Shown here: piece by piece, positions 33,463 through 44,670 of the stretch
Layout of the letters: every line of letters begins with the position of its first letter
Numbering within the stretch: the first letter of the stretch is position 1
NCBI RefSeq assembly: GCF_040954645.1
Contig: NC_092808.1
Coordinates: 20,508,232 to 20,572,231, forward strand
Reading direction: 5' to 3'
Source of the DNA: Diabrotica undecimpunctata
Lineage: Eukaryota > Arthropoda > Insecta > Coleoptera > Chrysomelidae
Length of the DNA stretch: 64,000 nt
The notes under the pieces: model-generated
Seen by the model: only the letters and a program-made list of their open reading frames with translations
Told to the model about the DNA's origin: nothing
Database searches by the model: none
Made by a program: the position numbers and the translations under genes

Positions 33463-33868
33463 GAATCACTAACAGGGAAAATTTACTGTCATCATGGCAT
33501 GTATTTGTCTTTTATAGACGAATTACATGCTATGATCTTTTCTGATGGATATACTCAAGTTACAGTTGATATATCATGTAATCGAATGAACTATCTTATA
33601 AGTAAACTCGTCCCAGGAGCGCAACAACAATATTGGCAATATCATTTTAAAGTCGTCTACTTTAAAATGTATAATGTATGTCTGAATTGTCAATATAAAT
33701 GAGTCAGATAAAATTAAATTATTAGAAGAATTTTTCACTAAGTAACAGAAAAACAAAAATTTGTTTAATTTATTAATGTTTGTATTTTGGGAACGATTTC
33801 CGAAATTGAAACGTCACTAAAAGTACTTTAACCTTTAATTGTGGCTTATTCCCATTTAAATAGTAATT

Positions 33869-34884
33869 ACATTAAAACGCCACAAGAAAACAGCTGTAGA
33901 ACAATATTAAAAAACGTGTCCTAGTAAAAATTTGTTGAATTTAATACTAGTTAATCAAAATTTATTACAAAATAATATTTAGCATAACAATAAATGTAAT
34001 CAATATCCATAAATGAATTATACAAGCACTATAATCACATATTTGTTCCAATCAATACAAATTTCTTGCAAATTCCGATGTACTGACTAAAAAATGTACA
34101 GGTCAAACCTTCAAAATGCTCACGTCTAATCAATTCTTGGTGAATCATAAGGTTGTATGTACCTTTTTACAAATTGTGTCAAATAAAATCTAAAACTAAA
34201 AAGGAAGTACTTAAAAATCAATTAGCAAGAAAACAAGTTCCGCCTTCTTTACACTAACGAAATAAAATAACCGCCTCCAATAATTTTAATTTCGTCTGTT
34301 ACGATTGTGTTGGCAATATAGAACCGATGTGAATTTATGATTTTATAATAAATTATACAAAAATACTACGACAATGTACTATACAATGTACGGTCAACAA
34401 TACATTCGCTTATAGGGCAGTTTTTTTAAAAGAGGTTCTGGCATATACAGAAAAATGTAGAAAAATACTCAATTTCAGTCAGGTCATGTGTATAAAAAAT
34501 ATAAAAACTATCTGGGCAAATTTAATAGGTTTTAGATGATTTTAACTTCAGGACATATGAATCAAAGTATCAGTCAGACTGAATTCAAACTCAGAAAGAG
34601 TTTTTATCCCAGATATGACAACACAATTACAATTAACAGATCTTTCCACCAGTACGTCATCTTAAGACTAATAGTCCAGTCTTACATTCCCATCATCAAC
34701 AGAACATTACAGATTGCTGTCGATACATTTAAATTTATTTACTTCTACCAGACGTTCTGGAAGTATCAACCAAGTAGTACGGTTAGAGAAAAAGTCTAGT
34801 CTTACTTCATTGTCACAAGCAGTTCAAGAACTGCTTGCGGATTCAAATACATATTATATTATTATTTCACCTACTTACCAAAAC
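33869..34884. other. No gene supported
   Basis: AT-rich flank of the foldback element. The plus-strand frames at 34536-34799 and 34714-35067 begin in anonymous sequence; only the part after 34884 carries a domain (LINE endonuclease). The motif TGTGGCTTATTCCCA at 33840-33854 recurs at 44690. Confidence 0.4.
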
Positions 34885-35499
34885 CGTAAAGATTGTAAGC
34901 CGATAAATCCGCGAATGAGCTGCTTAAGGATCAGGGGCAAGTTTTTTAATATTAGCCTTATTAATGTACATGCCCCAACAGAGGACAAGCAAGACGAAGA
35001 AAAAGACAATTTCTATGATGAATTAGAAAGAACATATGACAATTGTCCCAGAAATGACACTGAGTAGACATATGAGAAGCAGAAACTTAAAGAAGCCAAA
35101 AAACAAAAATAACCATATACAAAACCCTTATACAATCAGTGTTGACATATGGGTCGGAGACATGGACCATTTCCAAGGCAGATGAAAATCTCCTGCTTAT
35201 ATTTGAACGAAGGATCCTGAGAAGAATATTTGGTGGCATCTGTGAAAATGGTGTTTAAGGACATCTGGCAAGATCACAGCAGAACAACCCTCCTAGAAGA
35301 ATCCTTATGTCACAACCTGTGGGAAGTAGAAGTAGGGGTAGACCAAAACTCAGATGGAGGGATGGTATAGATGAGGATGGTAGAAAAATAGGCGCAGCAA
35401 ACTGGCAACAGTTGGCAATGGATAGAACTGACTGGCTTAGTAGACTTGGGAAGGTCGAGGCTCTTTTATAGGGCTGGAGCACCAATGATGATGATGATG
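34885..35499 (+). mobile_element. RTE-like LINE with internal deletion (endonuclease joined to RT C-terminus)
   Basis: A 12-base duplication ACTTACCAAAAC flanks it (34873-34884, 35500-35511). The 5' part encodes the AP-endonuclease stretch MSCLRIRGKFFNISLINVHA then PTEDKQDEEKDNFYDELE; at about 35070-35100 it jumps directly to the RT C-terminus: ITIYKTLIQSVLTYGSETWT-like text, LLLIFERRILRRIFGG, RSRGRPKLRWRDGMDEDG and WLSRLGKVEALL. The tail is a GAT/ATG microsatellite. The RT core is deleted, and because the target duplication encloses both parts, the deletion happened before or during insertion, or inside the element later. Confidence 0.85.
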
Positions 35500-35719
35500 A
35501 CTTACCAAAACTTGCAACTCAAGCTTTCAGTCAAGTCAGTTCAAGGTTTTTCGGCATTTTTAATTGTTTATTTTTTGTTTACTTTTTTATTCTTGTTTTA
35601 CAAAAAAAATTTTTATAAATCTATCGTGTAACACAAGTTTCATCTTGTTGGTATGAAATCGGCCTGTTTCGATAATAGCCAAATGGCTAAGTGTTCAGTT
35701 AAAGAAGGCATTACCACAA

Positions 35720-36175
35720 ATTATTGTGAAAAGTAATAGTTTTAAGTACCTAGGATCTAATATTACAGAGTAATGAGAAAATTTATGGAGATGCATGTAG
35801 TAGAATTAGAGTTGGATGGATGAAGTGGGAGGAAGCGAATAGTATGTTGTGTGACAGAAAAATTCCAATGAAGCTGAAAGGAAAATTCTATAAAACTTTT
35901 ATAAGACTAGCTATGATGTACTGAACTGAAAATTAAACAGTTAAAAAGAAAGAGAAATAACTAATGTATAGTGCAGAAATAAGAAGGCTTAGATGGATGA
36001 GTGAAGTGACGAAAAGGAATAAAATTAAGAATAAATAAACGTTGAGACGTTAATCAACCAATACGAAGAATTTCTGATCTCTGGGTTTCTAGAGGGGGTA
36101 GGACAGGAAGACCAAAAAGACCTGGTAGGAGAAGCTTAGACAGAAAAGAATGACGTTTAATGAAATATCATAAAA
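35720..36175 (+). mobile_element. Degenerate RTE-like RT C-terminus
   Basis: Plus-strand motifs: SNSFKYLGSNITE, RIRVGWMKWEEANSMLCDRK then IPMKLKGKFYKTFIRLAMMY, AEIRRLRWMSEVTKRNKIKN, and a RGGRTGRPKRPG-like basic tail. This order is typical of RTE proteins (KYLGS ... GWxKWR ... KLKGKFYRT ... MLRWM). Stops are present throughout. Confidence 0.75.
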
Positions 36176-37059
36176 TGACGTTTCAAACTTCATTTATGTT
36201 TTTATAATTTTTTTATAATAAATCGAGAACGATTGAATCTATATTAATATATAAGTGTACTATATAAGAAAGATGACGAAAAATTGGATCCATAGGGGAG
36301 GCCTATGTCTTGTAGTTGAGTTATGATATACTTATATTAATATAATTGTATATATTATATAATAATTTTTGAATGGTTTTCGAATCGATAGGTAATCCAA
36401 GCGTCAAATCAAATATAAAATTACAATCAGTTGTGGTTTAATCCCATATAAAATAATAATAAAATGCCACAAAAACAGTTTCAGAAATCTTAATTTATGT
36501 TAAATGTTCAACAAAAAATTAAAAAATCACAAAATGCCATAATAATGGGTTTCAATCATATGGGCAAAATAAGTATTTTCCCTTGTAAATATTTTTTGCT
36601 AACTTTGCTACCTAACAAGTAGTTAGTGTCTATCAACAATACACCATAGAATTAAAGCAAATGTCATTCAATCATGCTTAAGAGCCCTTTAGTTACTACA
36701 AAGGGCACGTTTAATAAAGGGACGTTTCAATAGTTCCCAGAAGGTTAAGTGAGGTAAAGAAAATATCGTTTTTATTGTTCTCCGGTGTTTAATTATTAGC
36801 TATTCTTAATGATTACATCCAGAAATAATGGGTGTCCACGTAAAGATAATGTATTTAATTACATCCAAGAAACACTTGAATAAAAGGGCAATACAATAAT
36901 TCCAGATAAAAATGTTAACTACTTTTTAAAGTTGTGTTTTTATTTTTAATTTAAATTTCTTTGATGGTTTTTAACCACAGCGCTTTGTTTTAAAACAAAA
37001 AGCTTTGTTTGTTGTCTCAATCCTTCTTCTCTTAAATTATATCTCTCTAATAGGTTCTT
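36176..37059. other. No gene seen
   Basis: AT-rich. At 36432-36446 a variant (TGTGGTTTAATCCCA) of the motif at 33840 and 44690 occurs, followed by AAAATGCCACAAAAAC, so a short piece of the same repeat family may be present. Confidence 0.4.
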
Positions 37060-37620
37060 TGAGACTAAACTCAACAATGATGAACGCAACCACCATTTCA
37101 AACGTGCAAGAGTACCACAAGGCAGAGTACGAGATTTGTATCTAATTTATAAAGTTGATACCCAACAACCATATTAACTGATCTGACAACCTTCACTGAT
37201 GAAACTGCAATAATTGCAGATCATTGGACAAAAATCCTCTAGAAGCATTAGAAAACTGTGTAACCAACATAATTTGCTTCAAGATTGGCTCCACAAGTGG
37301 AAGATTGTAGTAAGCACTACACAATTTGCACAGTTAACTTTTACGACCAGACATAACTTATCTTCTAAAGTCACAATTAGTAATGAGCCCATCCCAGTGC
37401 AGAATGACGTGAAGTATTTGGGCATTCATTTTGACCAAAAATTGACGTGTAAGGTAAATATTTGAGCAACTCATTCGCAAAAAAATCAAAACTGGTACTA
37501 GAAAACAAGATTATAATATTCAAAACTATACTGAAACCCATCTTTAGAGAATTATGAGGATATGTAGGACATACAAATACAAAAATCTTACAAATTTATC
37601 AATAAATCAGTAAATACCAA
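37060..37620 (+). mobile_element. Degenerate Jockey-like RT fragment
   Basis: Plus strand: LTTFTDETAIIADHWTKIL is the mutated YADDTA motif; LQDWLHKWKIVVSTTQFAQL matches the WxxKWKI helix; VKYLGIHFDQKLTCKVNI matches KYLGIxLDxxLxWKxHI. Stops and frame changes are present. Confidence 0.75.
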
Positions 37621-37689
37621 TTATGCCAAGGATGATGGTAGATGATTATTGGTAGTTATCCAATCAAACTTTCCATAAAGACCTGAGAA

Positions 37690-37868
37690 TTCTTCTTCTG
37701 ATTGTGCCGTCTTTTAACGAAGGTTGGCGATCGCTTCTTAAAACTTTTCCCTAGCTTTTGCAAGGTGAAATAGCTGTTCAACACTGAGGTCTATTCTCTG
37801 ATATTCCTCAGCCAAGATTTCTTCTTTCTTCTCAAGCCTTTAACTTGCCAACTTGATATAACTTCTTC
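37690..37868 (-). mobile_element. LINE 3' end fragment
   Basis: The minus strand reads EYQRIDLSVEQLFHLAKARE followed by a broken EAIANLR-stop and an AGAAGAAGAATT tail, which is the very end of an RTE-like protein as found in other copies here. It lies directly 3' of another LINE at 37869-38510. Confidence 0.7.
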
Positions 37869-38510
37869 TTCTTAACATGCCATACACCAAAGTGCGTAGG
37901 CGACTATCTCATTACTAGAATTCTGTTCTTGGCGGCGTGACACAGCTCGCCTGTATTGTGTATTCCTGTCCATTCTTTAATATTCCTTAACCAGGATAAT
38001 TGTTTGCGGCCGGCTCCTCTCCTACCTTCGATCTTCCCTTGTAGGATTAACTGTGGTATTTCATATTTTGCTCCTCTCAATATGTGCCCAAGGTAACCAA
38101 TCTTGCGTTTTTTAATTAATTCAAAGAGTTCTCTTTCCCCGCCGGCTCTCTTAAGGACGTCATCGTTTCGAACTCTATCCACCCAAGGTATGCGCATCAT
38201 TCTTCTCAATGACCACATTTCACATTGATATAACTGTGAGGTTATAATTTCTCCGAGGTATTTATACTTGTTGACTCTCTCTAAAGGTTTACCCTCCAAT
38301 GTCAGATGTATGTTGTTAACAGGGGTTTTTGAGATAATCATGTATTTGGTTTTATCTATATTCATTGTATGTCCCATCTTGCTTTCTCTGTTATTGATTT
38401 CTGTAAGAATTTGTAAATATTCTATATTTTCTGCCATGACTGCGGTATCGTCTGCAAATCTTATGTTATTAATGATGATTTCTTCATAGTGCCTCCTGAA
38501 ATATTACTAA
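37869..38510 (-). mobile_element. RTE-like LINE with internal deletion
   Basis: The minus strand opens with INNIRFADDTAVMAENIEYL (palm motif as FADD), then HTMNIDKTKYMIISKT, LERVNKYKYLGEIITSQLYQ, and jumps to CEMWSLRRMMRIPWVDRVR, KKRKIGYLGHILRGAKYEI and GAGRKQLSWLRNIKEWTGIH. About 60 codons between the KYLG and MWSLRRM motifs are deleted, but the frame is kept for 177 codons. A GAA-rich tail lies at about 37869. Confidence 0.85.
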
Positions 38511-40329
38511 ATAGACCTGAAAATACCGGTCCTAAAAGGTTCTATACACAAATATACAGTTAAGCATAGATATTGAAACTTAATCCACGACAATACATTA
38601 ATTAACGCTTTGAAAATATTCCAGCAAGAATTAGAGGACTAAGGTGACAGTGACCAAAAGATTTGGTTAGATGACGACATTTCCATGACAGTTATCCATG
38701 TATTTACGTAAGAAACACACCCGTTATGCTGCGATATGAGTTCATTCAATTAAAGCTCTTTAAAGATAATCTTTTTTAAATTTAAAGCTCAAATCTTTTA
38801 ATATTCTACCCAAGGATGTTTTACTTATAGAAACTAGCAGGCTCTTTAGCCTGCAGCTCATTGATCAACGCTTCACGGGTTACATGTTTCTCTAAAAATT
38901 TATTTATTTCACATGTACATTATATATTATATCTCGAATAGCCTTCTTTTTTCCGGAGAAGATAAAACAGAATTTTTCTTTTCTTTTTCGTTTATTATAT
39001 ACGGTTTTCCTCGCCAATTTAGTGCAGCTGCAATCTTCTTCTAAAAAAAAGTTAAAATATTATCAATATTTTTAATTAAAATTGAAAAAACCTAAAAATA
39101 AAAAGTTCCTAACTTCCAAATGCAAAAAGAGAACAAAAAACAGCAAAAATTCCAACAAACTGACAGCCACAAGTAACAAACCAGAAATGTCACAAATTGT
39201 ACTTAAAATCTGAAAACCTCCCCAAATGTCTTTTTTGTACCTATTTCATAAAAATAACATGTGTCTTTACTTAATAACAGGCGGTAGCTGATTTGTTTTT
39301 AGTTTTATGCGTGGAAGACAGTTATGCTAGATAAAAAGTATGTGTTTTACTCGCCATGTAATAATGAGGCATAGGTAAAGAACCATGGACTCAACTGTAA
39401 CTATTTTAACAATAATAAAAAAAATCTTGTATTTTCGTACATATTTCCTTATCTATTTTAATAGCTTTGTGTTTTCTTTTCTTTCTATTCTTAGTCTTTG
39501 ATTTTCAATAAGCTCTTTGGAATATTCGAAAAAACAAACGTTTTGTGTCTATATATCTATGAGCTGCAACAGTTTTGAGTAGTTATAAAATAATTAATGA
39601 AAAGAAAGTATTTCCATAAATTTGTAAATTTGTTTAAATCGAGATTTAATAACTAGTTGATAAAAAACCCAACTAATAATTATCCAACCTACGAAAACCA
39701 ATCAAAACGTACCTTTCGCCGACACCAATTTTCCCGTGATTATATTTTTTGTACCTTTTCGTGTCGAACCATCCCCGATAATAACTAATAACTACATCAG
39801 GTAAGGCCGTGGCTAGCACGTAATCGTAGGGCTTCTTTGTTTCAGGCAATCCAATAAAATGATTAAACAGCCTGCTAGATTATTTTAAGCTACCACTCCC
39901 AGATAATTTGAAAAAACACCATTTTGTTGATGAAGCAACATGCACTTTTCGACGGCCGCATTATAATTACCTCCAGGGCGCACACTCCGCACTCCTTCGA
40001 ATAAAAATAAAAATTTGCTCAAAACATCGTACAGCTGCGAAGAAAGAGTTTTCGCAATTAGATAAAGAGCGTAAGTTAACTACAGATTATTAATGCTATT
40101 AGTCGACAAGCGTTGGACTGCGACTTCTTACTTTTACGAATTTTAAGTGATAATAATTAATTCGAAAGATTACATGTACAGCCAAGAATATCGTCACTGT
40201 TCAGATCAAACTTACAAATTAAAATAAATTGAAATATTTTTAGAATATGCCTCTAGGATACTATTATACTTAAGTAAATAATCGTTTTGAAGTTTAATTT
40301 TCTTCGTAGAGAGATGAGATATAGCAGTG
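38511..40329. other. No gene seen
   Basis: About 1.8 kb of AT-rich sequence. An open frame at 39908-40093 has no recognised domain. A small hairpin GCAGGCT/AGCCTGC lies near 38839. No element ends were found. Confidence 0.45.
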
Positions 40330-41139
40330 GACCCAAAACTATGGCCAGTAGGCTCCTATGTCAGTAGATTTTTATGAAGTGCCCAACGCAGACGCAAATA
40401 AAGTGAAGAATGAAGAAATAACTTTTAAACAGAAAAAAGGAAAGGATGGGTACGATCTCCTTCTGTCAAATATTCAGGGATTGAATCAGTTTAAAATGGA
40501 ATGTTTATATCGTCACCGAAGAACCAAAACCGCCTAAGTGTACTTTATGGTTCCTTTACATAGATACATCTCTTCTGCGTCATTTGGCTTGAAAGCTGTC
40601 TAATTTCGACAAATGACACGCCCTTCAGTGACGTTATTTTAATACAGCCTATGTACATTCTGTTAAAAATACCGTCATTCTCCTGTCAAACAGGTGTAAT
40701 ATTAAGGTTATGTTGTATCGCTCCGTGTTTTGTGCCAAATTACAAGCGAAAAGGTAAGATTAATTAGTCAAATATATTTAACTTAGTTCTTAGCTAGTAA
40801 ATTAACATTTTATTAAAATATCCTTATAATAACAAAGTTTATTTGTAAAAATTGTACAGAAACTTAACCATGGAGTTGGACGGTATTGTTCTTTGTAACT
40901 GACAGGACATACGTATCAAAATTCAAGTAGATAGGCGGTATTTATTTAAGTAAAATTAATAATCCAATGAAAACCAATTATAGTATCTTAAATTTTTATT
41001 TTTATATTTACATTATGTTAGTTTTTGGCATATTATTTAGAATTATGTTCTTCTATATATCTCACAATACATAAACATACTTTATGTGAGTTAATTAAAA
41101 ATAAACAAATATTTTATTTTGTTTTTATTTCAGATAATA

Positions 41140-42475
41140 TGGACTGGGAACTAGAAGATAGTCAGCAATCTGATAAAATAGAGGATTACGATTGCCTTTT
41201 CTCGAATGCCGAACTAATGACTGCATTTGACGAATATCAATCAAATATGAAGAAAGGTCGTAAAAGTTTGAATATTAAGAATCACAGAGAGAAAACTCTA
41301 AATTGCTGTTCTCATCTCCGGGAGCTTTAACATCTGCAGATTTTTCGTTATACAAGGGAATTTTAACCATACACAATAAAGAAATCCATACTGAAAATGT
41401 ACCATCATTTGCTGAATTGAAAACCGTTCCTTTAGTTTTTAGTATCTTTAAAAAAGAAAATGAGCCAGCTAATTTATCTTCTGTTCATTTAGGCTGTAGT
41501 ATATCCGACAAAGAAATTGTAGCTGAAATTAAACCTGAAGATATTGAATTAGACGAGACTCCTACAAATAGAACTAATGACCTTGAAATAGATGGTACTA
41601 ATACAGAACCAACTAGTTCATCTTCTGAAGATGCGGAAGGGGCACTTTTTGACGGAAATGCACATGCACTATAGCAAAGAAAACTTATAGTCAACAAAAA
41701 GGAATGGAAAAAACCTAATAACAAAAATTTGAGGATGCAATCGGAAGCGTATTTAAAGTATCAAAGAACCAGAGAGGGAAAACTATATCAAGGTGTTGAG
41801 AGAGGTCAACGAAAAATTGGATCACCTTGTTCTTTTGATATGTGCCGAAAATCAAAGGTTAGAGTCTGTAATGAAATTACCGAGTAGAAGAGGCAAGAAC
41901 TTTTTAGTTCGTTTTGGAAAACTATGACATGGGACCAATGAAAAACATTTATTGTCAATACAGTTGAAAAGCACATCATATCAAACGACGAAGAAGCCAA
42001 GCTGATAATTCTAGACGCCACTCATAGCTACAATATTTCCTAATTATTAATGGAACTAGAAGACAAGTTTACTGTAAAACTGACGTAAGTACATTTGGTA
42101 TTAAAAAATGGACTGTATGCTACTGGCTTGACTTTAAAGAAAATAGTAATGGTATTAATCCTGCTCCTAATGTTACTTACTCAAAATCTACAAAGACTGC
42201 TGCAAAGTGGCACACAAAGGACAAAGATTTCGTTAATTTTTTTTAATTCTCTACCAAAAATGCCGTCCCATTATTGCAGACAAACAACAAGGAAGTACTT
42301 AGAGCCTATTGTAACATCACTTTTGCAACTTTACAGTCTTTATCTCGAAAGATTGCCACAAGAAAATTTGAAAAAAGTCAGTAGATTTACTTTTGAATCG
42401 ATTTTTAAAAAAGAGAATTTGTCACTGTTTAATCTGAGGAAAGATCAGTGCGATTTATGTTGAAGCAAAATTATT
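41140..42475 (+). pseudogene. Transposase-like gene of an unclassified repeated insect family, broken
   Basis: A splice acceptor (TTTATTTCAG) precedes MDWELEDSQQSDKIEDYD at 41140. After a frameshift at about 41300 comes SSPGALTSADFSLYKGILTI and an acidic stretch to about 41670. Beyond an in-frame stop the same frame continues QRKLIVNKKEWKKPNNKNLR, KYQRTREGKLYQGVERGQRK, then a Cys-rich block CSFDMCRKSKVRVCNEITE and RQELFSSFWKTMTWDQ. A gap in frames follows, then SHYCRQTTRKYLEPI, LYSLYLERLPQENLKKVSRF and ENLSLFNLRKDQCDLC (42274-42460). I recall this order (C..C KC block, IFxxFW, SHYxR, YLEP, KDxCxxC) from a family repeated in many insect genomes, but cannot name its superfamily. At least three stops and two frameshifts break it. 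The strong TIRs around it suggest it was the element's transposase. Confidence 0.65.
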
Positions 42476-43175
42476 GAAGCAAAATTAAAAAATCGAGATA
42501 TTATTACCGGCGTAAACAATTTCCATATAGAAGTTACTATATGGACTATAAATTTTTAAAGATTATTCTCAGAAAATTTTTTTAATTTATGACTCCATAA
42601 GACCAGGTAGATCAACTGGTGGTCCAACCGTAGTGGATATTAAGGCTATAAAATATAGTACCGGATAAATAACTGTAAAAACGAATTTTGATGACTATTT
42701 TCACTATTCTGCTTTACCAAGAAGACCAAAAAAAAATCATTCATGATAATTCACTCGCGAATGCTTCCCCTTTAAACCAAGAGAAGCGAAAGTTGACCTA
42801 TTCCAAATGGAACAATCTTTAAAAATTAAAACTTGCTTTGTATTACGATCAGTTGCCACATGATCAAAATGATAGTTAAAATTTTTTTTCATTATTAATG
42901 TTATTTTCTGTTTAACAAATAAATACCTCCTTCATTATGTAAGTTGTATATTTATTATGTAGGACACAAAACCGCCTATCTTACTTTTCTATAAATTTAT
43001 AATACAAAATACCGCCTAAGTAATAAAACAAACTGCAATTATGTAATTTCGCTAAAATAATGATATTCGCTCTGTGCGTAACCATGGTAGAGGTACCTTG
43101 AAACGATGCCAGCGTGCGTAGCGGCGAAATATGACAAAATTGGACCTATCCTTTTACGCATAAATTTTATCACAA

Positions 43176-43325
43176 ATGGGTGCAAATACATGTTGCGTAT
43201 TTAATTGTGCTAATAATAGCAAAAATTGTGAGTGTAGTTTTTATAGGTTTCCAAAGATTACATATAAATTAGAAAAAAGGATGGATTCGTGCCATTAATA
43301 TGAAAAAGGAAATATCACATAATTT
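43176..43325 (+). pseudogene. THAP zinc-finger N-terminus remnant
   Basis: ATG at 43176 gives MGANTCCVFNCANNSKN, then CECSFYRFPKITYKLEK, and after a one-base shift KKGWIRAINMKKEIS. This matches the first part of a THAP domain: CxxxC, then RFP, then WxxAI. The second zinc-ligand pair (C..H) is not seen; an exon end may lie near 43320. It sits near the right end of the DNA transposon 40507-43861 and may be its second gene or an unrelated older copy. Confidence 0.65.
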
Positions 43326-44670
43326 CCTTATAATGCAATTGAAATAGGAAAAATTTAAATAATTTACCTTAAATGATATTTCATAAGGCTTTAAGCTAAC
43401 TGCAGCCTGCCTGATGACTTTAGCTTTTTTATCATAACTTTTACTATTATTGTTTTAATTGCATGCTCTTTCACATGAAAAATTTGATTTGCCGTACTAA
43501 ATTTTTCCCTTTATTTTCCGTTTGGGGTTGAAAATATAAATTATGATGAATTTTTAGAAACCTAGTTTTTAATACTACATTTATTTTGTACATAAATTAA
43601 AAAATATAATAAAAAAATAATTATTAATAATTGTCAAATGTTTAACCTTAAATTGGGAGGTCCAAAACTGCCAGATGAAGGCAATAGGTGTCGCGGCAGT
43701 CACGCACGGAGCGAATACCCTTTTAAACAATCAAGAACATAATCATTTAGTTCAAGATTGTGTTATTTTGTTGATAACTTTTCTAATTAATTAGTTTTTA
43801 CTGGCTCCTAAAAAATTGCCTTTTTGGCAGTTAGGCGGTTTTGGTTCTTCAACGACGATATGCTGATTATAAGGGGTCTGATTTGAAATTTCTTTGTAAG
43901 ACTGAGACGTGGTCAGCAGATGGGGAGGTGATTCATTATAGTTTTCCAAATTTTAAAATTATAAATTCTTTTTTATCTAAAGTCGATCACAATATAAATG
44001 TGGTGGCGTTGCAGTTTGGGCAAAGGATGATATAAAGGTTAGTTCCATTTTACTCGATCCGTACTGTTTTGAAAAAGACATTGAGGTATGTGGGCTGAAG
44101 TGGCATTATAATTTAAATAATACACAATTTTAGTATGTTATAAATCTCCTAAAGGTAAATTTGATATATTTTATGAAAAACTTAATCTTATTTTAAATTC
44201 AAATTTTAAACCAAATCAATTTACATCTTTAATAGGCGATTTTAATGTAAATTCCATGACACTAAATAATACACACATATTTTCTGGTCTTCTAGCATCT
44301 TATGAATTATCTCCCAGGAAATTTACAACTACAAGGTCGACATCCACATGCGGAAATATTTTAGATCAGATATATACAAATTGTGATGATTGTATCCGCA
44401 CTGTAAATGTAAATACTGAATCGGATCACTATATATTCCTTTTGAGATTAAAATTTATTAATCTAACTATGAACTCAGTTCGAAATACTTTTAGAGTAAC
44501 ACATAAAGGCGCTATAAATGCATTCAACAATCTGCAGAGTAAAGAAACATGGCAAGATGTTTATCATGTACCTGATATTAAGAGTAAGTATAATCCCTTT
44601 CATGATAAATTGCAGTTCTATTTCAATATTAGTTGTCCTATTAGGATGACGATTGAAACTTCATAAATAA

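Larger units (their letters stand above)
29943..33868. mobile_element. Foldback element with ~350-420-base inverted arms, each hit by a LINE
   Basis: The left arm is 29943-30154 plus 31422-31558; the right arm is 31638-31660 plus 33471-33868; the 79-base spacer 31559-31637 is A/T-rich. The innermost 22 bases are perfect inverted copies (GTGATTCCATAGTAAATTAT at 31537, its complement ending at 31659). Further out, long blocks are inverted copies, for example the AT-rich block around ATTAGAAGAATTTTTCACTA, the block CGTCCCAGGAGCGCAA, and the outermost AATTACTATTTAAATGGGA. The right arm has a segment of about 80 bases absent from the left. Without the two LINEs the element would be about 850 bases. 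No transposase gene is visible. Confidence 0.85.
40507..43861. mobile_element. 3.36-kb DNA transposon with 31-base terminal inverted repeats
   Basis: The ends 40507-40537 and 43831-43861 are inverted copies: ATATCGTC, a three-base variable step, then a perfect 20-base block GAAGAACCAAAACCGCCTAA. CCGCCTA words recur near the right end at about 42973 and 43012 as subterminal repeats. It interrupts a Jockey-like LINE whose two halves continue outside. The interior holds the broken gene at 41140-42475 and a THAP remnant at 43176. No clear target duplication was found; the palindromic outer ATATCGTC/GACGATAT may hide it. Confidence 0.8.
40330..44670 (+). mobile_element. Jockey-like LINE (ORF1 end, start of ORF2 endonuclease), split by a DNA transposon
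   Basis: Before the break, AVDPKLWPVGSYVSRFF-like text (about 40330-40375) resembles the end of a gag-like ORF1, and YDLLLSNIQGLNQFKMECLY (40452-40510) is the start of ORF2. After the break at 43862 the endonuclease resumes: SDLKFLCKTETWSADGEVIH, YSFPNFKIINSF, DIKVSSILLDPYCFEKDIEV, then LASYELSPRKFTTTRSTSTC, GNILDQIYTNC and the ESDHYIFLLRL block with the catalytic SDH. The reverse transcriptase is absent after 44670. Frames are broken. Confidence 0.75.

Noticed and set aside
39908..40093. 61-codon plus-strand frame
   Set aside because: No domain, no splice or promoter evidence.
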